Assembly: GCA_015680905.1 (NCBI GenBank)
Contig: CM027385.1
Span: 17,056,501-17,120,500, forward strand
Direction of reading: 5' to 3'
DNA from: Coptis chinensis
Lineage: Eukaryota; Streptophyta; Magnoliopsida; Ranunculales; Ranunculaceae
Length of the DNA stretch: 64,000 nucleotides
The position numbers were made by a program, and so were the translations under genes. Below, piece by piece: positions 49,933-60,284 of this stretch; within the stretch, counting starts at the first letter, position 1; every line of letters begins with the position of its first letter. A model generated the notes under the pieces. It made no database searches. It saw only the letters and a list, made by a program, of their open reading frames with translations, and was not told the origin of the DNA.

Positions 49933-52900
49933 CTACTCAACATCTATTATTGGTATTTCGGACCCATCATTAGTGTGCTCGTCTTCCAATACTAAATTGG
50001 GAATGTTCAATGCCATAAATTGCGCTTGTCTTGCTTGTAATGCAGTATCCCAACTATCTGCAATTAAGTGTCGAGCTCTACGCTATCTTCGCATCGGTTT
50101 TGGAACCGGACAATCATCAATAAGTTCAACATGGACAAAATGACATCCCTGTACGTAAGCGGTACCCAACACTTTCTTTACTCTCTCAGGATTTGCTTGG
50201 GTTCTCAGTGGCAAAATAAGATGGCAGTACATACTTCCTAAATATACGAGGACGACATTAAATCTCGAAGCAAATAGATATCCAGCAAAGGGCATACTCA
50301 TCCACTTACCAGGGGGTTCCCAACCGCATTCATGGGAAATTGTAGGTTTCACGTACCTAATCTCACTGTGAGTGTACAATGTACAATATAGGGGGAGGTT
50401 GTCATTAAGTTCTTGTAACAACTCATTTCTCATCCACGACCACTCTTCCTGACTTCTTCCCAGTGCAATGCACATTGCTCTATACCCGCAATTGCCATCA
50501 CCTACAGGGTAATCCACTTTAACAATATATTTGTGTAGTTCTTATGGAATATCCAAACCGTAATGTTTCGGCCCCCTCAGGATGTCAATGTCTAACTTTT
50601 GAGGTGATTTTTGAGAAGAGTTATTCTGTGGTGTGGTTGTTTTAGGTGGTAAAGGTGATTTTTGAGAAGAGTTATTTCGTGGTGTGGTTTTTTTTGGTGG
50701 CAAAGGTGGTTTTGGAGAAGACTTCTCTGTAGGTGGGTTTGGAGTAGCGTATTTCGATGGTGTGGGTGTTTTATGAGAAGGCTTGGAATTTGGCGTACAT
50801 TCCGATTGTTGCGACGAGACCCACTCTTCATGCTCACGTTGGGAATGTTCAAAACCAAATGAATCTCGCTTTGAAGAGTTCTCATCCTCAGTTGGAAGCT
50901 TTCTCTTGCAGCTACCCTTAGGCCGACCTTTGGTTTTTGCCTCCTCATGAGGTGGTTCTAGCCATGTACTTTATGGCACAACAATCTCCATAAGTTTCCT
51001 AACCATAACCCTCTGCTCTTCTTCAGAAGCCATTTTATACCTTTTCATAAACATATCCATCGAAGGTCTACAATCGGGACCAACACCCACCGACACACTT
51101 TTGAAAAAGCGGTGAGTTTTCCAAAAGGGATTGATAGCACTCAAAGATATGGAACGTTCTTGCTTTTGAAGTTCAATGATTTCGTGAGCACATGGCAATC
51201 CATGACTGGTGCGCAAATAACACCCACAAATGAACTCAGAGTCCTTAGCAGCACGGCTTACACGGGTATCTAGTTCTTCATAAAGCAAGTCCAAACATTT
51301 TCTTGAGACTAGGTTTCTGAGTTCACGAAATAAAGGAATCCGGTGGTGGTGCTGGGTTACAATCAGACTCTTCTCAAACGTACCTCTAATCTCAGACAGC
51401 TGGATCTCTAAAATCGGGTGGATCAAGTAAAACATACTTAGAAAATCATGTCTGTTTGTGTTTCCTAGAACACGTTTCACCTGAGCATGAGACCCTTCGA
51501 CTCTATTGGTCGTTGTACTCCCAAAGTGAATGTGTTGATCTGTCCAACAACATACGAATCGATCCTTATAAGGCAACCAAGTCTCTTGCAGATAACTAAC
51601 AAAATTGGAGTACTCAACCCTATACTATTTTTCCAAAGCAACAATTCTACGGTTGAAGATATCCTCAGTCCTCGATTTCACTACAGTGTTCCACGAGAAC
51701 TGGCCTTTTTCTACAAGTTCTGTGGTGGGAAAAAAATCATTGCATTTCTGAAGGACGCACATAGAGATATGCCATCTACAGAGATGCTTGTGCACGTCAG
51801 GAAACACAATATCAGCGGCACTCATCAAGGCTAAGTCCCTGTCAGACACGATCACAGATGGCCTTTCTTCACCCAGTAAGCCGTTAAACTGACGCAAAGC
51901 CCACTCATAGTCTATCGTTGTTTCGGACTGGAGCAACACTTGACAGACCGTGAAAGACTTCCAGGTTGAAGTTACCCCCACAAATTGTACAAAAGGCCAC
52001 TGATACTTATTGGTTTTGTAGGTTGCGTCTATGATGAAAACTTTTGGAAAAGTCCGAGCCATTTTAACACCGTCCGGATGGGCCCATAACAATCCCGTTA
52101 TCTCATCCGTATTCACATCCTCCCTCACCTCCCCGAAATAATGGTTTTCTGCTAACAACTCATGCAATCTCTGCATTTGCGAGTGATCGTTCATATCCAA
52201 TGTCCTCACCTTGTGCCTGACATTGTAAACTTGATATATGCTAGATAGGTTATCAGGAAACGTATGTCTGATGGACTTCAAAACTTCTTTAGGCTTAACT
52301 CCATTTTGAGTCATCTCTGACAAGAACTCGAATTGTGGAACAGTCAGTCGAGTAGCAAATGCATGTCCTTCAAGGGTCTTCGCCAATGGATGGTTGTGAA
52401 CACCATTAAGAACGACAATTTTCCAACTATCAACAGTGCCGCGTTGGAAAATACATCTGAACTTAAATGGACATCCACGTTTCTTGGTTCCCGTATTTCT
52501 CTTATTAGCTTTCTCTGCTTTTTTGCGTGAACGATACACGCTCGAACTCTCGCAATCTAAATCCAGCCTTGGTACTCGGTTCCCGTTAGCATTCTGCGAC
52601 TTCCCAATTACCACAATCACATTACATTGTTTTCCCCGAGCAGTTGCCCAACCAATTACGTCATTACGTGTATGAAATACCGAAAGATATGAAAGAAAAC
52701 AACAATCAATAAACTAATATAATTTCATTTAGAAAATAAAAACAAGTGAAAACAATGCCTACTATGTACCTCTTCCGTAGTAAATATTTATGTTGTATCC
52801 ATTGAAAGCGGTTGAACATCATCCATGTCATTCGAGTTTCCAGAGTTCTCGAAACACACCGAAGGATCCTAAATAAAGAACAGTTGTTAATTGATGTTTG

Positions 52901-53806
52901 CCTTAAGTACCAAATGCCACAAACACACCGTTTTACCACTATTTGTGTTTTTCTATGTTCAAATCCTAAAACAACATGGCCACACCATTAGAGATTCCAA
53001 AAAACAGAACTTCATATTTTTTCCAAGTTCAAATCTCAAATGACTTGGCCACACCGTTTGGACTGGCCAAGTCGTTTGGGACTAAGTCCAAACGGTGTGG
53101 CCACATCGTTCAAGTGGCAAAAAAACAGACAAGTCTTTTTTTCCAAGTTCAAATCTCAAATGACATGGCCACACCGTTTGGACTAGAGTCCAAATGGTGT
53201 GGCCATGTCATTTGCGACTAAGTACAAACGGTGTGGCCACACCGTTTAAGTGGCAAAAAAATAGACAAGTCTTTTTTTCCAAGTTTAGATCCCAAACGAC
53301 ATGGCCACACCGTTTGGGACCTAGTCTAAACGGTGTGGCCAGGTCCCAAACGGTGTGGCCATGCCGTTTGGGACTAAGTCCAAACAGTGTGGCCACACCG
53401 GCAAGTTTTTTTTAGTCCATATGCCAAACGACATGGCCACATCATTTTGGACTCAGTCCAGACGGTGTGACCAGACCGTTTGGTGTGAAATACAAACGAC
53501 CTAGCCGGGTCGTTTAATTACTACATGCATAATTATTACATGTATAATTACTACATGCATAATTATTACGAGTATAATCACTGTACACATCAATAATTAT
53601 TACACGTATAATTATTACATGTATAATTACTACATGCATAATTACATTTAGTTTAGATTTACCTTATTCTTATTAAATGCATCATCATCCATTCCTCTAT
53701 TTTCTTCACTTTGAACTTGTTCTACATTTTCTTCTTGAATGGGGTCATGATGCATTACATTTTCTTCGTCATCTTCATGTTCTAAAATGGGTTTGGGCTC
53801 TTCCAT
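49933..53806 (-). pseudogene. MULE transposase with C-terminal OTU cysteine-protease domain
   Basis: Three minus-strand exons, all phase 0: 53806-53663 (acidic start MEEPKPILEHEDDEENV), 52868-52770, and about 52680-49933, giving about 996 codons. Exon 3 holds a FAR1/MuDR-like zinc region (FHTRNDVIGWA...CPFKFRC...NGVHNHPL), the DDE core (D in FIIDATYKTNKYQWP, D in VIVSDRDLAL, E in TTTNRVEGSHAQVKRVLG, with CRWH) and a SWIM finger (CGCYLRTSHGLPCAHEI). After a Pro/Lys/Ser linker with three repeats of NNSSQKSPL type comes an OTU domain (VGDGNCGYRAMCIALG with the catalytic Cys, GCHFVHVEL with the likely His). No frameshift is seen. Five in-frame stops (one in exon 2, then 51625, 50971, 50542, 50083) are all TAA or TAG. 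The exon 3 acceptor lacks a normal AG. Array B fills intron 1. Confidence 0.9.
52965..53520. repeat. Palindrome array B in intron 1 of the MULE transposase
   Basis: Same unit as array A: GGTGTGGCCACACC (perfect at 53230-53243, near-perfect at about 53094, 53193, 53333 and 53391), inverted pairs CCACACCGTTTGG/CCAAACGGTGTGG, and the spacer GGCAAAAAAACAGACAAGTC followed by TTTTTTTCCAAGTTC. It starts just inside the acceptor side of intron 1 (52869-53662). To its right (53520-53645) is a degenerate repeat of ATAATTATTACATGTAT words. Confidence 0.9.
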
Positions 53807-54038
53807 TAGTGTTTAGTGTTAGTGTTAGGGTTTAAGGGTTTAAGAGTTTATGGTTTTTTACGTGGAAGAGAAGAGAATAGAAGAGAAGGGCTGAAAAGGT
53901 TGCAACAAGTCAAATTCACTTTGGTTTGGGAGGTGCCCAACACAAAACAACTTTTGGGACCAATGACACATTTGTAATAAGTGTTTTAGTTTTTGGGGTA
54001 TGCCCAACACAATATGGGGTCCGGCAGTAACGAATACC
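53807..54038 (-). promoter_or_regulatory. Transposase promoter side and right TIR of the inner MULE
   Basis: The 230 bp between the transposase start and the element end hold a telo-box-like TTAGGGTTT (53825-53833) with further GGGTTTAAG repeats and the right terminal inverted repeat (53985-54038). As in other MULEs, the terminal repeat probably contains the promoter. No clear TATA box is seen. Confidence 0.5.
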
Positions 54039-54201
54039 TTTAAATGTGGGGGGAGAAGGGCTATAAGAGGTTGCCAACAGGTTAACTTGATGTATTTGGG
54101 ACACAAAATATGTTTTTTAGGTCAATGACAAACTTATAATAATTTTTTTTTGTCTGCCCAACACGAAATGGAAGGTGCCCATAGCAGAAGCCTTTAAAAA
54201 A

Positions 54202-54933
54202 TATTAAATGTAGAATTGTTGTTCTTAGTAAATTGTATGGGATAATTTATTCAGAAAAATATTTTTCCTTCTAAATTATTTCTTGATAGAAAATTCTATT
54301 ATAAAATACAAAGAGAGAAGATAACCAACATATATTAATTTCTTTACAATGTGGATGCTACACAGCTGCAACACTTTGGCCATAGAAGCAGTAGTTGCCA
54401 TCATGACTAAAGAAAAATTTGCACTCTCGATACAAACAATTAGTTGATTGCGATAAATCAGGTTATGAAAATCATATTGCGCTCTCATTGTTAGAGAAAG
54501 CATGCACTTGAAAGTCACTTATCCCAACATTGGAATGGAAGCCATATGCAAAGCTGGTCAAAATAGCATAAAGGTACACATTTTGTCTCTTAAATAAATA
54601 GGCTTTTTAGGCTTTAATTTGGTCCTAATTAACATTTGTTTGTTTATTAGGCTTTGGTCTAGAAAAGCTTGAGTATTAGGGTTTAGTTCTAGTTCAAGTA
54701 GTTGACTGTCAGTCCTAAGGCCTGGTCAACTACCGAAACTAGGACGTCAATAGCTATTTACGTTTGTGTTGAAAGAATATGAATGATTCAACATGATTCA
54801 AAATACAAATTAAACAAGACAAGAAATAGTCGGGTTTGGGTAGAGACCATTAGGCACCAACCTGTGATTGATTGCTAACCGCTAAAACCTTTCAGGGGCC
54901 AACCAAATTCAGGTGAGCCACGAGCATATATTA
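54202..54933. other. Intergenic, nothing recognised
   Basis: AT-rich sequence between the MULE target site and a Harbinger-like end. No supported coding or RNA feature. Confidence 0.4.
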
Positions 54934-55560
54934 GAGCAAGTCCAATAGGGGAGCTATATGGGCTGCTAAAATACATATACCAAACACCAAATGACCATTC
55001 CAATGGGGCTGCTAGGAGGGTCTCAAATTTGGCTCGTGTGATAAATCAGCTAAATTTGTAGCCTTCTGTAGTAGCTGCCATGATTAAGTTGCAGGTGACA
55101 GACGACATAAATTCTGCCATCTATGTGTTAAATTGTAATGGACGGCAGAAATTATATCGTCTGTCTGTTTTTTATTTAGTTATCGGGTGGCAGACTTTCT
55201 ACCATTTGTACCTGGCAGAAACACAAACTCTTCTCATAGACTCCACAATTCATTCATTAACACAATCCACAATCCATTCAAACAACACCACAATCCATTC
55301 ATTAAAACAAACATAATCCATGCAAATATCAATCCATAAAAGAGTATAAACATAATCAATCAACAAGCAATCCATACTACCTTCGGCTCGAGCCCTCGCC
55401 ATGTTGCCTCTTCCTTGATTTCCTCTTTCGTCGTTCTTCTTGCAAGCTCATTTCTAACACCCTAGCTTCAAGAGCTTTGAGTTGATCCTCTTGCTCTCTC
55501 TTTGCTACTTGCTCAGCCTCCAAATAATGATAATACTCATTGTTGCTAGCTAGTCATAAA
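54934..55560 (-). mobile_element. PIF/Harbinger-type transposon piece with Myb-like ORF tail
   Basis: The left end GAGCAAGTCCAATAGGGG follows TTA (54931-54933), as in Harbinger-type ends with their TWA target site. On the minus strand at about 55375-55555 a coiled, charged tail ends at a stop: NNEYYHYLEAEQVAKREQEDQ, LKALEARVLEMSLQEERRKRK, then SRKRQHGEGSSRR. This is typical of the C-terminus of the Myb/NAM-associated second protein of plant PIF elements. No DDE transposase and no right end were found, so it is a fragment. The family call rests on both cues together. Confidence 0.5.
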
Positions 55561-56110
55561 CGAGTCACGCATTAGCTGTGACTCGTCATATCTCCCTAAG
55601 CATAGCCTACAAAAAATCAATTAGGGTTATTTTTTTTATAGAAAAGTCATAACTATAAACCAAATATAATTCTATCACTATAACTAAACTAAATATTAGC
55701 CACATTTAGAGTATCAAAATACGGGACAAGGTTCGGAAGATAACTACGATCAACTTGAGTAGGTACATCGACTGACAACCCTTGAGATATCAAATAATAT
55801 CCGATCCGAAAATTAATATTAATTAAAATTTATTTACTTTGTTTAATTTACTTTATCATTATAAAATATTATATTATATATTTATACATAATTTGTCATT
55901 TTAATATGGGAGGGATAGAACCACATTGTAAACAAATCCAAGCAAACTTGTGGACTTAAAAGTTGATTTAAGGATTGAACTTTTGAAGATATGATCTCCC
56001 TACCATGGAGAACATGCTCACAAATATTTTGAACTGTTAGATGAAAAGTTAAAAAATGAGCACTAATTTTTACATGGTTAGACATTTTTACATGTGATTT
56101 AAACAATGAT
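55561..56110. other. Intergenic, nothing recognised
   Basis: AT-rich; may still belong to the Harbinger-like element, but no end is visible. Confidence 0.35.
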
Positions 56111-56118
56111 TTCTAAAT

Positions 56119-56207
56119 GGATGTTTAGCTCAAAAGGCAAAGCGCTTTGAATCAAAATGAGGCACATACATATCCCAAGAGATGGTGGTTCAAATCCACT
56201 AAGATCC
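56119..56207 (+). tRNA. tRNA-like sequence (pseudo-tRNA or SINE head)
   Basis: The ends GGATGTT and AAGATCC can pair as an acceptor stem in six of seven positions. TTAGCTCAAAAGG resembles an A box and GGTTCAAATCC an exact-type B box, flanked by GGTGG/CCACT able to form a T arm. The segment is 89 nt, with a middle part too long for a plain anticodon arm (a weak CTTTG/CCAAG stem with a 24-nt loop). It could be a decayed intron-containing tRNA or a SINE head; an anticodon cannot be assigned. Confidence 0.35.
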
Positions 56208-56510
56208 TTAGACTTGAAATAGATGCCAAATTAGTATTGATTGCATGTATTCAGTTTCTTTTGTCTTGTCCTCGAAGTCGAATTAGTTCTCTTCACAATA
56301 AGATATCTCATTCGAATTTTTCCCCACTTGAATATTCGTAGTGTTCAAGCTTAGAGCTATTTGCAACTTAATACCTCCCTCATTCTCAAAATAGCCTGTG
56401 GTAGCACTAGTTAATTAGCCATAGCCACAAGTCACCTAAGCTATGTCTGGTGCTCTGAACTGAACTATGGTAGTAGCCCTAGCTTGCAACTCTATTTGAT
56501 TGATTGTTCT

Positions 56511-58041
56511 TGATAAACACCAAAACTGTAATATTAAATCCCGTAGAGACATAGCAAATTGGTTGATTATGTTTTTAATAATCATGAAATAATTATATTT
56601 TCATACTTTTGCAGGGTTTCGCAGTTAATGTAAAAATGATGATAAAACCTGTATTAAAGCACGGGAATAGTGTATATATTTGAAGTCTTCCTACCAAGCC
56701 CATATAAAGCTCAACAAAGCTGGACTAAAGCCCAGAGACTCAAACAGGACAAAATCAAGTCAGAACGGGATTACGTGCACAGAAGCATCAAACTTCCGAA
56801 GCTCATATCTCTTGAACTAGGACTCCGATTTCGGCAAGTGAGATGCTCAGACGATCAGTGCAACGAGCTCTACTCAAAGGCAGGAAGTTGTAAATTATGC
56901 CAAAATCCTGGCCCGCCACTAGACATAGCACGTGGACCCACTTTACGGGCCCATAAAATTGGATAAGTCATCAATCATGGAGCAAGTCAAGACAAAATGT
57001 GCAAATTATTGGCACAAATTGACACCTTGCATGTCTTTAAATGCCAATTGACTAGACTTTTGTGCAATAATAATGTTTAGTTTTGGCTTGATTTGTTTGT
57101 AGATAAGATGGAATTGAATGTGGGAGGTGGTTTCACGTGGGAAAAATGAGGGAAGGCTCTAATATTTATTGAATGGAGAATGGGAGCATTCACTCTCATT
57201 CATGCATGTTTTATTTGTTAGTAAAAACTTAAGTTCTTGGAATAGTGTTAATGGAAGCCATTTTTTAGTTTTCTTAATAAAATCTTTTGCCTTCTAGCTT
57301 AAATTCAGCTCTTTACATTATTCTTATTATGTTTCTTTTCATTTTAACTTAGCAAACATCAAACATGATGCTTATGTGAGGATTAGGTTACGAATTAGGA
57401 TTCCAATTTCACTGCTTAGATACTTAGATTTTCTTTGACATCTCGTCACAAAATGACGGAGACTGACCAAATTTGGAGCCTGGAGCTTTAGATTAGCTCA
57501 CGCGCGCAACCCATTGACACTGGGATAACTCGGACGTGCGAGTTTCTAGCGAAACAGACCCTTGAATTTGATCGGCTGGTGGAAAATGACACTAGGAGCT
57601 GAGGGGATATTTCAAAGATGAAATATCAGTTCAACTCCTCATGCTAGCAAGATGGACTCAGAAATGAGTACATCTTGCTAGGGACTTGGGATGTAGTGAT
57701 ATTGTTTTCTAAAAATTATGTAACTAATTCTTGCATGAGTAGGTTAATCATTTCCCTATCTTTCTCTCTCTATCTCATTTAAGAAAACAACTTGTAATCT
57801 CTAGATAATTTGTATAGTAAGTCATCTTTAGGAAGTAGAAATCTATCTATCAAAATCTTCTCACTAGTTCCCTCTAAAAGATAAATTTCAGTTGTGATAA
57901 TTGGCCTAGTCCTAAGGTTTGGACGAATACCCTTACTCTAATTATACACGCGAGCAAACGTGAGTAAGGTGACATTGAATATTAGTATCTTTTGAGGATT
58001 CGTGTAGCAAATACAATAAACTATCAAAAGAGCTAACATCA
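56511..58041 (+). repeat. 5' LTR of element D
   Basis: Starts TGATAAACACCAAAACTG and ends GCTAACATCA, two bases before the primer-binding site. The text of the first third (AAGCTCATATCTCTTGAACTA) is reminiscent of the same zone in the LTR of element A. Confidence 0.75.
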
Positions 58042-58043
58042 AA

Positions 58044-58059
58044 TGGCGCCGTTGCACGC
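58044..58059 (+). promoter_or_regulatory. Primer-binding site of element D (tRNA-Asp type)
   Basis: TGGCGCCGTTGCACGC agrees with the tRNA-Asp complement TGGCGCCGTTGCC over the first 12 bases. Confidence 0.8.
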
Positions 58060-59565
58060 TTGAGGACTAAAGGAACATCCCTAAACACCTGGATTAACTC
58101 AACGGGGAACCCCGCATCTCTAAACCCTTCATCTCTTTCATTTTTTATTTATTTCCATTTCCGTTTGTTTGCGGCAACGTGCCTGACGTGCTCACTGGAT
58201 TTTTTTTTCCACAAACAAGTATCGCGGACCCAGATTTGGAAAAGGACTTGTAGGAATTTCTAAGGACTCTGTAGAAATCTGAGGTTCTGTAGTTAGGAAA
58301 AACTCGCGGACGCGTGTGTTTTCCAAGCAGACGCGAGCCTTACTCACGTGAACTAGTTTATCAATCGCGATCGCTAGTGACATTTTATTTCACCAGTTCA
58401 AATTTCGTGGTCATAATCAACTGTTATGTAGTAGATCGCTGTAGATCCGAGTGTCTCACTCCTGACTCGGATTTCATCAGTACGATCAGATTTCACTAAG
58501 TACACGTGAGCTCGATCGGACGCTTATTTCTTTGGCGGAGTGGCGGGACGCTTATAGGTTCTACGTTTTGCATCTTTTAAATTAATCACGCATGTGACCC
58601 CAATTCAGAAAGATTTCGGCGGCGCACATGCTGTCACCACCCAGCTATGCTCCGTGGTAGCCGTTTTCGAAGTCAAAATCCACTGTTTTCCCTTCCAAAT
58701 TCATCATTTTAGATTTTCTTTCATTTTTTACCGTTTCGGAAGTAAATCTGAGTCCGATTTGGGCTAGATTTTTGGTAGATTATGAATATATACGCATATG
58801 TTTGTTAATGTTTATATACATACACGTGATTATATTTTGCATGGTTATATTTATATATACATATAAGTGGACATTGTTGTATGCTTACTATCTAGCTACA
58901 TATGGGTAAACTGTCTTGTTTAATAACTTGATTTTGTCATGAAAGAGGAGAACATTCTAATGAGGGTTAAAATATGAGTTGGGTAAGTTGTTTCTAAACC
59001 CTTCGAAGTGAAGCTGCTCTCTATATGACATTCACAATCTCACTGAGTATTGACGAAATCAAATTATTATGAAAAACACGAGTAGTATATTAGTCTTTAT
59101 ATAATACGTTGCATGTTTAGTTTTTACGGATATGTTACGTCTTTGCCTATCAGTATATATATACACGTACATAGAATATTTTCGCATGCTACCATATCTA
59201 GATACGTATGAGTAATTTCAATTTGCCTGTTAGTGTAGATATACGTATACGTAATATATATTTGCTTATTAGCCTCCATATATGTATTACTGATGTGTAT
59301 TTGCCTGTTCGTATAGAAATATTTATAGATGATACATCTTTGCCTATTAGTATTTATATACGTTTGAGAAGAATATCTTCACATGCTACCATCTCTAGCT
59401 ACGTCTGAGTGGATTATGTTTGCATGATTAGATTTTATATGCTTATTTTGTAATTTAAAGTACTTAAAAACAATTAATTAGGATCGTGAATAAACTTTAA
59501 TAATAATAATAATAATAATATTTTGTGCCTTTATCCTATGCATAAATTTTAAATAACTTAAATAA

Positions 59566-59627
<62 letters not shown>

Positions 59628-59908
59628 ATTTTTAAAAAAAAAACATTACATAAATCTTAAACATATTCCAATGGTGTTTAGGAAACTTCAAAGATTGAGA
59701 TTCCTTAATTAGGACCGTGCTTGCACGGAAAACCTCCCTCATATCTTTCCTATGACCTGCCTATTGGTTTATGCACACGTATTCCTAGCTTCACTGCTAC
59801 GTTAGCATCAGCTTAGGCCTACGTTGTTCACTTCTAATGCTTAAGAAAATAATAAAATTCAAGTAATAATAAGTTCTTTTTGTGCATCAGATCTAATTTT
59901 ATGCTTGC
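58060..59908 (+). other. Leader of element D, with microsatellites
   Basis: Non-coding leader. Around 58800-59410, degenerate repeats of words such as TTTGCCTATTAG and ATATACGTA recur. (AAT)n lies at 59499-59520 and (TA)n at 59570-59624. Confidence 0.6.
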
Positions 59909-60284
59909 ATGAGATTAACGTCTGGTAATAATAAAGAATTTGAACATACTTATCGTAGGAGAAAATACGATAGGCAATTGCGTAAGTTCTTATCTCAACA
60001 AAGTTCTTCATTTGTTAATAAAAATCATCAAAATCCCTTGTCACCATTAACTTCATTCGTTATGGCCGACAAAACTCCACCAGCTGAGAAACCCCTTTCG
60101 GACTTCTATACTGCCTTACAGGAAGGGCCTTCTTCCTGCATCAAACTTGAGGATATTGCTGGTGATTTTCGAATCCCGCGCAACGTTTTTGGATTGTTAC
60201 CTGTTTATCATGGTTTAGACTATGAGAAACCGTACAATCACCTTTGCAAGATTCAGCAAGTAGCCACCATATTTCACCATCCAT
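59909..60284 (+). pseudogene. gag N-terminal region of element D (fossil)
   Basis: An open stretch of about 125 codons starts MRLTSGNNKEFEHTYRRRK, the arginine-rich gag start shared with element A, and continues through a MADKTPPAEKPLSDFY block. It runs into the LTR of element C at 60285. Confidence 0.75.

Larger units (their letters stand above)
44225..54038. mobile_element. Inner MULE with transposase-OTU gene and PMD gene, 9.8 kb
   Basis: The left end reads GAGTCCTGTTACTGCCAGACC then CCAATTTGTATTGGGCAGACC. The inverted right end reads GGTATTCGTTACTGCCGGACC then CCATATTGTGTTGGGCATACC. The terminal inverted repeat is thus about 50 bp, imperfect. TTTAAATG flanks both sides (44217-44224 and 54039-54046); the ninth base of the usual 9-bp duplication differs (T versus C). 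Inside, on the minus strand, lies a three-exon transposase with a C-terminal OTU protease domain (49933-53806). On the plus strand, converging on it, lies a five-exon plant mobile domain gene (46389-48835). Two palindrome arrays lie at 49476-49800 and 52965-53520. The copy is defective but little rearranged. Confidence 0.85.
43758..54192. mobile_element. Outer MULE, itself split by the inner MULE
   Basis: The left end GGGTCCTACTATTGACACC (43758) pairs with the inverted right end GGCTTCTGCTATGGGCACC (54192 inward), and similarity continues through TTGTGTTGG-CAGAC about 40 bp in. A perfect 9-bp target duplication TTTAAAAAA flanks it (43749-43757 and 54193-54201), diagnostic of Mutator-like elements. 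Without the inner element only about 460 bp remain on the left and about 150 bp on the right, so it was a short non-autonomous element. Its terminal repeats are related to those of the inner MULE. Confidence 0.8.
56511..60284 (+). mobile_element. Athila-type LTR element D, 5' part
   Basis: A 5' LTR (56511-58041) is followed by a tRNA-Asp-type primer-binding site, a 1.9 kb leader and the start of gag. Element C, in opposite orientation, is inserted in the gag part at 60285, and the rest of element D is outside the window. The LTR belongs to a different subfamily from that of element A, but gag and primer site agree with the Athila branch. Age cannot be judged without the second LTR. Confidence 0.8.

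Noticed and set aside
50592-50948. Minus-strand frame rich in HHRITLLKNHL
   Set aside because: Out-of-frame reading of the Pro/Lys/Ser linker between the SWIM and OTU parts of the transposase.
49476-53520. Possible CRISPR-like repeat arrays
   Set aside because: Units are degenerate, spacers are shared and not unique, and the host is a plant. This is satellite-type sequence in a MULE.
53825-53850. Telomere-repeat remnant
   Set aside because: Only one TTAGGGTTT and loose GGGTTTAAG words, better read as a telo-box in a promoter or leader.
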